Positions 1 through 5,850 of a DNA stretch of 5,850 bases are shown in pieces. Numbering within the stretch: position 1 is the stretch's first letter; each line of letters opens with the position of its first letter. A program made the position numbers and the translations under genes. Origin of the DNA: Anammoximicrobium sp964409865 (GTDB lineage: Bacteria > Planctomycetota > Planctomycetia > Pirellulales > Pirellulaceae); NCBI GenBank assembly GCA_964409865.1, contig CAYPGE010000511.1, positions 1-5,850 on the forward strand, read 5' to 3'. The notes under the pieces were generated by a model, which saw nothing but the letters and a program-made list of their open reading frames with translations, searched no databases and was not told the DNA's origin.

Positions 1-55
1 AACGGCGAGTCAGAGACCCGCGCCGAACGGCGAGTCAGAGACCCGCGCCGAACGG
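1..55. repeat. 25-bp GC-rich tandem repeat, 2.2 copies, hairpin-forming
   Basis: Positions 1-25 and 26-50 are identical, and 51-55 begin a third copy before the periodicity stops at 56. Each unit opens AACGGCGAGTC and closes ACCCGCGCCG. Within a unit, 7-11 pairs with 15-19 around a 3-nt loop. Read as RNA from the minus strand this is GGGUC-UCU-GACUC, with one G-U wobble, flanked by CGGC/GCCG arms. Across unit junctions CGCCG-AA-CGGCG is also self-complementary. The array starts 42 bp past the stop of the minus-strand carboxypeptidase gene, so it could act as a 3' hairpin or terminator, but no U-tract follows. Because it sits at the window edge and is exactly 55 bp long, the real array is probably longer and was collapsed in assembly. 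Confidence 0.9.
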
Positions 56-96
56 TTTTGTTAGCGGTTCTAAGAGAGAACATGGGAGAATTCAAA

Positions 97-1350
97 CTAC
101 TCCGATCCAAAATACTCGCAGAACACCTCCGCCAGTTGCCGGCCGTACTTCCTCCAATTCTCGGCCGTGGGATGGTCGTTCAGTCCGGCGATATGATTGG
201 CGTTCAACTCGTGGACGCAGGCGACAATGCCGTAGCGTGCCAACATTCCTTCGCCAATGGTGCCGGGATTGCGGAAACTGGCCTTCGTGCTGCCCTCCGT
301 GAACCAGGTCTTCTCGCGCAGCAGCTTTTCGAGACGTTCCATGCGGGCGAGGTATTCCTGAAGCCCGCTCGCTTCTCCCTCCGGACGGCTGACGTGCAGT
401 CTGCCTCCCGCGTCGTTGTGGAAGTCGATCGCCAGATTGGGCGTTTTTCCTTGAGCGATCATCGTCTCGATCCATTTCTCCAGCGCGGCGTTCTCCGGCG
501 CTAGTGCCGGGTCGGCGGGTTGGTCCCACTTGCGATTCAAATCCATGCCACGCGGATTGAATCGCGTGCGGCCTCGGGCCACACCGTCCTTGTTGGCCAT
601 CGGCATGACGTACAGGCAGTAGCGGTCGAGGTATCGCCGAGCGTCATCATCGCCCTGCAGCAGTCGCCGGATCAGTCCCTCGACGACCCAATTGCCGCCG
701 GGCTCCCAGGGGTGGGCCCGCGCGCGAATGAAAACGCGGTGCGGCGCATCCGGCTTGCCGACGCGGATGATCTCCAGCTCGCGGTCCTCAACCGTGCGGC
801 CGATGGGCGTGATTTCGACCAGCGGCTGGCCCGCGATGTCGGCCTTCAGCTTCTCCAGGTCGGAAAGACGATACGGCTCCAGGCGAGCGACGTACAGCGA
901 CGAGCCCTCCAAATGCACGCGGAGCTTGAGCCGATACGGCTCGGCCGGTTCGGCCGGGATCGCGCGCCACTGCTTGCCGTCGTCGGAGATGAACGAGATC
1001 GTGGCTTCCGGAGTCGGCTTGCCGAGGACTCCGTTCCAGACGTTGGCAAACGGGCCCAGCACGAGCGTCAGGTCGCAGCCCGGTTCGGCCTCGACGCGAA
1101 ACAGCCAATGCCCGTTGGCCCGATTCGGCGACGAACGCTCCTGGTCGTAGACCAACTGGACCTGCACTGTGCCGTCCTCTTGGATCTCCCACCACAGCGG
1201 CGACGCGTTCTCGAACTCGGTGCTGATGTAATGGAGCGGATGGGGTTGCGCAGCGGGTATCTGCGGGGTTTCGCCGGCGATTGCCGCGTCCACCAGACTG
1301 CAGACCAAGCCGGCGCCGAACAGGACCGTCAAAAAGCGGTAGCGTGTCAC
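97..1350 (-). CDS. Exported M14 zinc carboxypeptidase, cytosolic carboxypeptidase (CCP)-like
   Basis: Predicted zinc metallocarboxypeptidase of 417 aa that would trim C-terminal residues from peptides outside the cytoplasm. Residues 1-25 form a Sec signal peptide with a likely cleavage after AIA. Residues about 45-170 resemble the beta-sandwich N-domain that precedes the catalytic domain in CCP/Nna1-type M14 enzymes, ending in the typical SLYVARLEPYRLSDLEK. The M14 domain covers about 175-415: zinc ligands H213 and E216 (HPWE), DLNRKW at 270-275, third zinc ligand H311 (IDFHND) and the catalytic glutamate E381 (VHELN). All catalytic positions are present and the length is full. The start is GTG at 1350, one nt after the isomerase stop, with a strong AAGGAGG site inside the end of that gene, so the two are translationally coupled. 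Family assignment is firm. The substrate is unknown; some bacterial relatives act on peptidoglycan peptides or on peptide side chains, but nothing here decides this. Confidence 0.93.
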   Translation of the reverse strand: MTRYRFLTVLFGAGLVCSLVDAAIAGETPQIPAAQPHPLHYISTEFENASPLWWEIQEDGTVQVQLVYDQERSSPNRANGHWLFRVEAEPGCDLTLVLGPFANVWNGVLGKPTPEATISFISDDGKQWRAIPAEPAEPYRLKLRVHLEGSSLYVARLEPYRLSDLEKLKADIAGQPLVEITPIGRTVEDRELEIIRVGKPDAPHRVFIRARAHPWEPGGNWVVEGLIRRLLQGDDDARRYLDRYCLYVMPMANKDGVARGRTRFNPRGMDLNRKWDQPADPALAPENAALEKWIETMIAQGKTPNLAIDFHNDAGGRLHVSRPEGEASGLQEYLARMERLEKLLREKTWFTEGSTKASFRNPGTIGEGMLARYGIVACVHELNANHIAGLNDHPTAENWRKYGRQLAEVFCEYFGSE

Positions 1351-1351
1351 G

Positions 1352-2251
1352 TCACTGCTCCTCCTTCCTCATCCCGAACAATCTGCAGATGAATTCCGCG
1401 TTGCGTTTCGCATCGGCCACTCCATCCTTGGACGGATTGGAAGTCTCCAGCACGATCCAGCCCTGGTAGCCGATGTCCTTGATCGCCGCGGCGATGGGCT
1501 CGAACTTGATTTCGCCTTCGCCCAGGTAGTTCGGTCCGTCCTTGAAGTGGATCATGGCGATGCGGTCCTTGAGCAAGCGGATTTCGGCGGGCACGTCGTA
1601 GCCCATCCGCGTCGAGTTGCCCACGTCGTAGTAGACGGCGACCGACTCGTGCCCGATCCGCTCGAGGATCTCGATATTCTGCTTGGCCGACAGCGTGTTC
1701 TCCAGGGCCAGGATCACGCCGGCTTGCTTGGCGCGAGGCGCGGCGGCTTTCACCCGCTTGATCACCACGTCCACGTCGGCCTTCTTGAGCTGACCGTCCT
1801 CCTCCAGCAGGCTTCCCTTGCCGAAGAACGCCACCAGGATGACCCCGGCACCGAGGTCCTGGGCGGCCTCGATGCTCTGCTGCAGCCACGCCGGCCCGCG
1901 CGGTTCGCTGGCCAGGGGGTTGGTGTTCAACAGACCCATCATGAACGACGAGATGACCAGCCCGGTCTGTTTCATCTCGTCCTTGTATTTCTGCCGAACC
2001 GCCGGGTCGGCGACCTCCAGCGTATCCGCCGGTCCGCCAACGCGAATTTCGACCCCGTCCAAGCCCGCCTTCAGGGCGTCCGGCAAGCCGATGCGGCAGG
2101 ATCCGATACGGATTTTGCCGGCACTCTCCGCTGCCGTCGCCTCGGCCAGCCAGGCCGAAGCCCAGACTCCACCTGCCATCCCGGCCGCCGCCTTGAGCAA
2201 GGTTCGCCGGTTGATCGTCACCTCGCCTGTCCCGTTTCGATGATTCAACAT
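1352..2251 (-). CDS. Tat-exported sugar phosphate isomerase/epimerase (xylose isomerase-like TIM barrel)
   Basis: Predicted metal-dependent sugar isomerase or epimerase of the AP-endonuclease-2/xylose-isomerase-like TIM-barrel superfamily, 299 aa. The N-terminus has a twin-arginine signal (NRRTLLK at 14-20, then a hydrophobic alanine-rich stretch to about residue 41), so it should be folded and exported, as is common for planctomycete members. The expected metal quartet is visible: E184 (LALENT), D209 (YYDVGN), H235 (MIHFKD) and E269 (VLETS), matching the Glu-Asp-His-Glu set of D-tagatose-3-epimerase-type enzymes. I chose ATG at 2251 because GGGAG lies 7 nt upstream and it places the RR motif near the N-terminus. 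The frame is open to a TTG at 2323, but that would add 24 residues with no Shine-Dalgarno support. It is the first gene of a two-gene unit with the carboxypeptidase. The sugar substrate cannot be inferred. Confidence 0.93.
   Translation of the reverse strand: MLNHRNGTGEVTINRRTLLKAAAGMAGGVWASAWLAEATAAESAGKIRIGSCRIGLPDALKAGLDGVEIRVGGPADTLEVADPAVRQKYKDEMKQTGLVISSFMMGLLNTNPLASEPRGPAWLQQSIEAAQDLGAGVILVAFFGKGSLLEEDGQLKKADVDVVIKRVKAAAPRAKQAGVILALENTLSAKQNIEILERIGHESVAVYYDVGNSTRMGYDVPAEIRLLKDRIAMIHFKDGPNYLGEGEIKFEPIAAAIKDIGYQGWIVLETSNPSKDGVADAKRNAEFICRLFGMRKEEQ
1360..1366 (-). promoter_or_regulatory. Strong Shine-Dalgarno for the carboxypeptidase, inside the isomerase gene
   Basis: On the minus strand AAGGAGG (1366-1360) lies 9 nt before the GTG start at 1350 and overlaps the last codons of the isomerase. 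It justifies the non-ATG start and indicates translational coupling of the two genes. Confidence 0.85.
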
Positions 2252-2258
2252 TTCTTGG

Positions 2259-2263
2259 CTCCC
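2259..2263 (-). promoter_or_regulatory. Shine-Dalgarno deciding the isomerase start
   Basis: GGGAG on the minus strand, 7 nt before ATG at 2251. It supports this start over the in-frame TTG at 2323. Confidence 0.75.
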
Positions 2264-2510
2264 ATCAGAAGATGCCCCCGCATCCGCTGCCCCGGTTACG
2301 GCCGAATGGGCGGCTGCCAGCAAGCATAGAACGTTCTCAGTCTAGCGTCTGATCAGGCCGGAGGGGATAGAGGGACTTCCGTCTCCTGAGAAAAACGCCC
2401 GCCGGCTCTCCCGTGGGATCGTTCCGCTTCCCAGTACACGCTGAGAATGATATCGTACCCAGCTGCGTTCTGAGCGCCACCCGCCGCTACCGGCAATTCG
2501 CCTAATCATT

Positions 2511-2515
2511 GGAGA
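2511..2515 (+). promoter_or_regulatory. Shine-Dalgarno for the PL14-like gene
   Basis: GGAGA lies 6 nt before ATG at 2522 and supports that start, which also places the signal peptide at the N-terminus. Confidence 0.7.
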
Positions 2516-2521
2516 CGTGCC

Positions 2522-3955
2522 ATGATCTTCACACATCCCATCCGATTCAAGTGTGCCGGATTCCTGCTGCTTGGCGTCGTTGCGGCGAGTTCCGCTCGAG
2601 CCGACGAGCCGACTCCGGCGGCCGTGGCGGAAGCTGCTCGCGTCGTGCAACAGGGCGGCCTGGCCGCGAAGTACCCCGGGGACGAGGGAATCGAGCGCGA
2701 TCCGCGGGTGTTGTTTGTCGATGATTTTGAAACGGGAACCATCCAAGAAATCGGCGCTTGCTGGGGAAACATCCAGAACGGGGAACAGATTTCTTCCAGC
2801 GACGATATCCCCGCCGGCTCGCCGGGCGAGCGGTCGCTGCACATCCGCGACAACGGGCACTTGTTCACGCACACCAAGGGCGTCGATACGATGTTTGCCC
2901 GGTTCTACGTCAAGTTCCACGAACAGACGGGCTACATCCATCACTTCGTCCACCTGGTGGCCGATCGCACGCCGGAGCCGTGGCCCAAGGGCGGGGCCGG
3001 CGAGACGCCGCCGGGCGACGCAAAATTCTCGACGGGTATCGAGCCGACCGGACGCTGGGGCAAGTACCCGCCGCCGGGCGTGTGGAACTTCTATACCTAC
3101 TGGCACGAAATGAAGTCGAAATGGGGCTCGGTGTTCAACGGCAAGCAGACGCCGATCGAGCCGGGCCGCTGGTATTGCGTCGAGGTGATGCTGAAGGCGA
3201 ACTCGGCGCCCGACAAGGCCGACGGTGTGCAGGCGTTTTGGGTGGATGGCGAATTGCACGGCTGGTTCGACGGCTTCCGCTGGCGGACGACCGACAAGTT
3301 GAAAATCAACAGCTTCTGGCTGCTGTACTACAACACCGACCAGCCGGCTCGGCACAACCAGGACCCGCACCCGGAAAGCCGCCAGATGCAAGTCTGGTTC
3401 GACGACGTGGTGATCGCCACCGAGTACATCGGCCCCGTCCAAGGCCGTCCTGCCAAGGGCAAGAAACGGGCCGCGCCGTCCCGCAGCGCGCTGCTGACGC
3501 CGGGGCTGCTGATCGCTCAACCGTCCGCGCCGGCGTTCACGGAGCGATTCGAGAACGGCGCGGGCAAATTCCAAGGCGGCGAACTGGTCGATGGCGGCGT
3601 GGACGGTTCCAAGGCGTACGCCTTCCCAGCCGCGGGCGTTTCGATCTGGGACGCATTCTCTTGCCCTGTCACGGACGCCACCACCATTCGGTTCAAGCTA
3701 AAGCCGCTGGGCGACGTGGGCGACGTGCAAGTCTTGATCTGGTCGAAGAAACACAAGGACAACTGCCGCTATCGCATCGGGCGATTGAAGGCCGGCCAGT
3801 GGCACGACGTCCGGTTCCGCGCGATCGAGGCCCGCACCGGCTGGGGCATGGACGGGCCCAGCGTGGAAGGCGACGTCTTGGACAACTTCAAGCTGATTTT
3901 CGAGGGCGCAGCGGCTGAACGAATGTTGCTCGACGAGTTCGAAATCCTCGAATGA
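2522..3955 (+). CDS. Secreted two-domain protein, polysaccharide lyase 14-like plus C-terminal beta-rich domain
   Basis: Exported 477-aa protein with a Sec signal peptide at 1-27 (hydrophobic AGFLLLGVVAA, likely cleavage after SARA). Residues about 60-305 form a jelly-roll-like domain resembling polysaccharide lyase family 14 or heparin-lyase-like folds. It opens VLFVDDFETG, has GRWYCVEVMLKANS at 215-228, followed by AFWVDGELHGW (238-248), and closes with MQVWFDDVVIATEYIG at 289-304. Conserved-looking H and Y residues such as GYIHHFVH (137-144), FYTYWHE (190-196) and LLYY (267-270) could line a sugar groove. Residues 306-337 are a basic then hydrophobic linker. Residues 338-477 form a second beta-rich domain (TERFENG ... 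LLDEFEIL) like carbohydrate-binding beta-sandwiches. It probably binds or cleaves an acidic polysaccharide, but the catalytic role is not proven. It converges with the sulfatase region and diverges from the isomerase unit. Confidence 0.9.
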   Translation: MIFTHPIRFKCAGFLLLGVVAASSARADEPTPAAVAEAARVVQQGGLAAKYPGDEGIERDPRVLFVDDFETGTIQEIGACWGNIQNGEQISSSDDIPAGSPGERSLHIRDNGHLFTHTKGVDTMFARFYVKFHEQTGYIHHFVHLVADRTPEPWPKGGAGETPPGDAKFSTGIEPTGRWGKYPPPGVWNFYTYWHEMKSKWGSVFNGKQTPIEPGRWYCVEVMLKANSAPDKADGVQAFWVDGELHGWFDGFRWRTTDKLKINSFWLLYYNTDQPARHNQDPHPESRQMQVWFDDVVIATEYIGPVQGRPAKGKKRAAPSRSALLTPGLLIAQPSAPAFTERFENGAGKFQGGELVDGGVDGSKAYAFPAAGVSIWDAFSCPVTDATTIRFKLKPLGDVGDVQVLIWSKKHKDNCRYRIGRLKAGQWHDVRFRAIEARTGWGMDGPSVEGDVLDNFKLIFEGAAAERMLLDEFEILE

Positions 3956-3961
3956 GACAGT

Positions 3962-4111
3962 CTAGTTGGTGTTCTCGCTAGGCAACCGAATGCCCGCGAT
4001 CCGGAAGAAGTTCTCCAGCATCTTCTTGCCGTCTGGATGCTGCTCGTCGTACGCATCGGGGTGAAACTGGGTTCCGTACAGGGGCGCTGCCGGTGCTTGG
4101 CCGCGACTGTC
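3962..4111 (-). pseudogene. C-terminal remnant of a class I glutamine amidotransferase
   Basis: The 156 bp between the two convergent genes are not empty. On the minus strand, starting right after the sulfatase stop (TAA, 4114-4112) and in the same frame, 49 codons run to a TAG at 3964-3962. From 4081 down they read LYGTQFHPDAYD, then later MLENFFRIAGI. This matches the C-terminal end of class I (Triad) glutamine amidotransferases, where the His-Glu pair of the Cys-His-Glu triad lies in the motif FHPE. Here the glutamate is aspartate (FHPD). The upstream three quarters, including the nucleophile Cys, are absent, and there is no ATG or GTG at the front of the fragment. I read it as the tail of a deleted gene. 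A readthrough extension of the sulfatase, or a chimeric assembly joint near 4082-4114, are the alternatives. Confidence 0.75.
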
Positions 4112-5848
4112 TTACCGCACCACGATCAGCTTCCGAAAACCGGCATCGCCCTCGAACACCAGCAGGTTCATCAGCTCTTTGGGCTCGCCGAGGATGGGAT
4201 GCGCGGCTCTGGCCGTGACGCCGGCGATCTGCGCGACGGCTTCCGTGCCCTTGAATGAGAGGCGCAGCGTGTGCCATTGGCCTCGCTTCAGTTGGAGGCG
4301 TTCGCGGGCCAACGGGATCACCTGATCCTGGCCTTCTCCGGCGCTCGGGTTCTTCGCGATCTCGATCTGAGACGGCGAGATGACGATGCGGAACGAATGC
4401 CGGTTGCCCGCCGTGTGGATGCGCAGCGAGTGGCGGCCGGCATCGCCAAAGTTGATCTCGTATTGCAGCGTGCCATCGGTGATCGGTAGCCCGCGGCGGA
4501 GCGTGGCGGGTTGCTGGTCGCCCCTGTCCTGCGCGCCCCAGACGGCTTCGTCCCGCACCGTCCAGGTGCCGCGCAGGGCGGCCCACGGCTTTTCAGGCAT
4601 GGCGTTCAGCGGTTCCTGGATCACGACCGCTCCGTCCAGCGGGGGCAATTCCACGGCTTGAACCTTTGGCCGCGATGTCACCGGGGGAAGTTCCCGGCTG
4701 TAACCGCCGTCCCGGTAACGGTCCAGCAGCGCTGCCAGTTTCTGCGCCACTTCGGGATGTTCGGCGCTCACGTCGCGAGTCTCGGCGGGATCGTCCTGCA
4801 GGTTGTACAGTTGAGCGCGGAACTCCGCGGCACGGACCTTGCGGACTCCCGGCTTGATGTCGTCAACCGGGACGCCCTCGATCCACTTCCAGGGTCCTTG
4901 CCGGAGGGCGAAGACGCCGTCGGCGCTGTGGACGATCAGGTCGCTGCGGGCGGGCGCTGTGCCGGCCTGGCCGAGTATCGCCGGCAAGATATTGTGGCTG
5001 TCCTCGCCAGCTTTATCCGGAGCCGGAAGGTTCTCGCCGACGACCGCGGCGATCGTCGCCAGCAAGTCCGCCAGGCTGACCATGTCGCGGCACGTCGTGC
5101 CGGCCGGAACTCGCCCCGGCCAGCGCACCAGAAACGGAACCTTGAAGCCGCCCTCCCACACCGAATGCTTGCCGCCCCGCAGGCTGCCGTTGACGCGCAG
5201 GCCCGCTTGAAAAGCCTTCGTCTGCAAGCTGGTGGTGTTCTCCGGCCGGAATACGCCGCCGTTGTCGCTGGTGAAAATGACCAGCGTCTGTTGCGCCACG
5301 CCCTGCTGGTCGAGCGCATCGAGGATGCGTCCCACGCTGCGGTCCAGTTCGCCAATCCAGTCGCCGTACAAACCGGCGCCGCTCTGGCCGGCGAGGTCCT
5401 TGTCGGGAGTGACCGGGTTGTGGACGGCGACGGGAGTGAAGTACAGGAAGAACGGCTGGTCCTTGGGCTGCTGCGCCAGCCAATCCAGCGCCTTGTCCGT
5501 CAGCGTGGCCATTACCCGCTCGTTCTTCCGCCGCGGCGCGTCCAGATCGAGAATCTTGGCCCGCGCGTTCTCCATATCTTCCGCGGTGTACGTCGTCTGA
5601 AAGTTCGGATCGTCCGCATCCGGGCCGGGCAGCTTCAGGCCGTCGGGAATCTTGCCGCTGCGCAGTCCGTACACGAAGCGGTTCTCGACGAACACGCCGG
5701 TGAGGTCGCCGTGATTGGCGGGCACCGCGAAGTGGTAATCGAAGCCGATGTCCAGCGGCCCCGGCGACAGTTCGGCGGCGTAGTCGGTGCGGAACAGTGG
5801 TAATCGAAGCCGATGTCCAGCGGCCCCGGCGACAGTTCGGCGGCGTAG
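4112..5848 (-). CDS. Class I sulfatase with C-terminal LamG/ConA-like domain (5' truncated)
   Basis: Predicted exported sulfate ester hydrolase of the formylglycine-dependent S1 (arylsulfatase A/GALNS-like) family. Its N-terminus, including the C-x-P-S-R motif that becomes formylglycine, lies beyond the right edge. Numbering from the GTG codon at 5725, visible motifs are VPANHGD (1-7), active-site-type H102 (AVHNPVTP), metal-binding D154/N155 (IFTSDNGG) and K186 (RGGKHSVWEGG). RWPGRVPAG at 201-209 and YNLQDDPAETRD at 307-318 close the sulfatase fold. From about residue 366 to 537 (4630-4112) there is an added beta-sandwich (ALRGTWTVRD, GQWHTLRLSF, LLVFEGDAGFRKL) of the LamG/DUF1080 kind, probably carbohydrate binding. 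The frame clearly continues upstream of 5725 as LDIGFDYHFA, so GTG 5725 is not the start. Upstream of about 5795 the frame stays open but the residues stop resembling a sulfatase because of the edge repeat. The substrate is unknown. Confidence 0.92.
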   Translation of the reverse strand, partial: LRRRTVAGAAGHRLRLPLFRTDYAAELSPGPLDIGFDYHFAVPANHGDLTGVFVENRFVYGLRSGKIPDGLKLPGPDADDPNFQTTYTAEDMENARAKILDLDAPRRKNERVMATLTDKALDWLAQQPKDQPFFLYFTPVAVHNPVTPDKDLAGQSGAGLYGDWIGELDRSVGRILDALDQQGVAQQTLVIFTSDNGGVFRPENTTSLQTKAFQAGLRVNGSLRGGKHSVWEGGFKVPFLVRWPGRVPAGTTCRDMVSLADLLATIAAVVGENLPAPDKAGEDSHNILPAILGQAGTAPARSDLIVHSADGVFALRQGPWKWIEGVPVDDIKPGVRKVRAAEFRAQLYNLQDDPAETRDVSAEHPEVAQKLAALLDRYRDGGYSRELPPVTSRPKVQAVELPPLDGAVVIQEPLNAMPEKPWAALRGTWTVRDEAVWGAQDRGDQQPATLRRGLPITDGTLQYEINFGDAGRHSLRIHTAGNRHSFRIVISPSQIEIAKNPSAGEGQDQVIPLARERLQLKRGQWHTLRLSFKGTEAVAQIAGVTARAAHPILGEPKELMNLLVFEGDAGFRKLIVVR

Positions 5849-5850
5849 TC
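5731..5850. repeat. Direct repeat at the right edge: 55 bp repeated with a 65-bp period
   Basis: Positions 5731-5785 are identical to 5796-5850 over 55 bp, separated by 10 bp. The second copy ends exactly at the window edge. Since 65 is not a multiple of 3, the duplication shifts the sulfatase frame: in the inner copy the codons give ELSPGPLDIGFDYHF, while the outer copy in the continuing frame gives an unrelated arginine-rich stretch. The exact 55-bp length at a contig end is best explained as an assembly loop, not biology. Confidence 0.85.

Larger units (their letters stand above)
2252..2521. promoter_or_regulatory. Divergent intergenic region with palindrome and repeated 7-mer
   Basis: These 270 bp separate the minus-strand isomerase unit from the plus-strand PL14-like gene, so they must carry both promoters. 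I could not identify a convincing -35/-10 pair for either gene. The visible structure is a perfect 10-bp palindrome AGAACGTTCT at 2328-2337 and the 7-mer CTGAGAA in three places: 2334-2340 (inverted, overlapping the palindrome), 2386-2392 and 2441-2447. The copies are 52 and 55 bp apart, about five helical turns. These are candidate operator sites by inference only. No supported gene lies here. Confidence 0.4.

Noticed and set aside
1..55. CRISPR array
   Set aside because: The 25-bp units abut directly with no unique spacers, so this is a plain tandem repeat.
58..1392. Plus-strand open frames opposite the carboxypeptidase
   Set aside because: Shadows of the M14 gene, which has all zinc and catalytic residues on the minus strand.
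2252..2323. N-terminal extension of the isomerase to the TTG at 2323
   Set aside because: It would bury the Tat motif about 38 residues in and lacks a ribosome site, whereas ATG 2251 has GGGAG at 7 nt.
2265..2327. 20-codon minus-strand upstream frame starting ATG at 2327 and ending just before the isomerase ribosome site
   Set aside because: Could be a leader peptide, but it has no Shine-Dalgarno site and no attenuator-like composition, and it overlaps only by position; likely chance.
2342..3574. Long minus-strand open frame of about 410 codons opposite the PL14-like gene
   Set aside because: Arginine-rich, low-complexity translation without recognisable motifs; it mirrors the third-base GC bias of the real plus-strand gene, which has a signal peptide, ribosome site and domain motifs.
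3956..3961. Possible bidirectional terminator between the convergent genes
   Set aside because: Only six bases separate the stop of the plus-strand gene from the amidotransferase remnant, and no stem-loop with a T-tract is visible around it.
4511..5803. Plus-strand open frame of about 430 codons opposite the sulfatase
   Set aside because: Antisense shadow of a gene with clear sulfatase motifs; its own translation shows no family features.

Overview
This 5850-base window looks like a complete short metagenomic contig from a planctomycete, probably of the Pirellulales type. That placement is an inference from gene content: a class I sulfatase, a Tat-exported xylose-isomerase-like sugar isomerase, an exported polysaccharide-lyase-14-like protein, and high GC by eye. 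No rRNA, tRNA, CRISPR array, insertion sequence or phage gene was seen.

Layout, left to right. Positions 1-55 are 2.2 perfect copies of a 25-bp GC-rich repeat that can fold as a hairpin. Positions 97-1350 (minus) encode an exported M14 zinc carboxypeptidase of the cytosolic-carboxypeptidase-like type. Positions 1352-2251 (minus) encode a Tat-exported sugar phosphate isomerase/epimerase. These two genes are 1 nt apart and translationally coupled. A 270-bp divergent intergenic region (2252-2521) holds a perfect 10-bp palindrome and three copies of a 7-mer. Positions 2522-3955 (plus) encode a secreted two-domain protein, a PL14-like beta-sandwich followed by a second beta-rich domain. It converges with a 5'-truncated sulfatase (minus, 4112 to the right edge) that carries a C-terminal LamG/concanavalin-A-like domain. 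Between them, at 3962-4111 (minus), is the orphan C-terminal end of a class I glutamine amidotransferase. It lies in frame behind the sulfatase stop, has no start of its own, and is best read as a gene remnant.

Taken together, the window reads as part of a degradation neighbourhood for sulfated polysaccharide or glycoprotein: sulfate removal, polysaccharide binding or cleavage, sugar isomerisation and peptide trimming, all outside the cytoplasm. The substrate cannot be told from the sequence.

Both window edges show the same technical mark. The first 55 bases are purely periodic, and the last 55 bases exactly repeat 5731-5785. This is what a k=55 de Bruijn assembly leaves where it stops at a repeat. 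The sulfatase sequence beyond about position 5795 should therefore not be trusted, while the left repeat array is probably real and longer than shown. I found no clearly new system; the most useful leads are the amidotransferase remnant, the hairpin repeat, and the signal-peptide-like linker inside the PL14-like protein.
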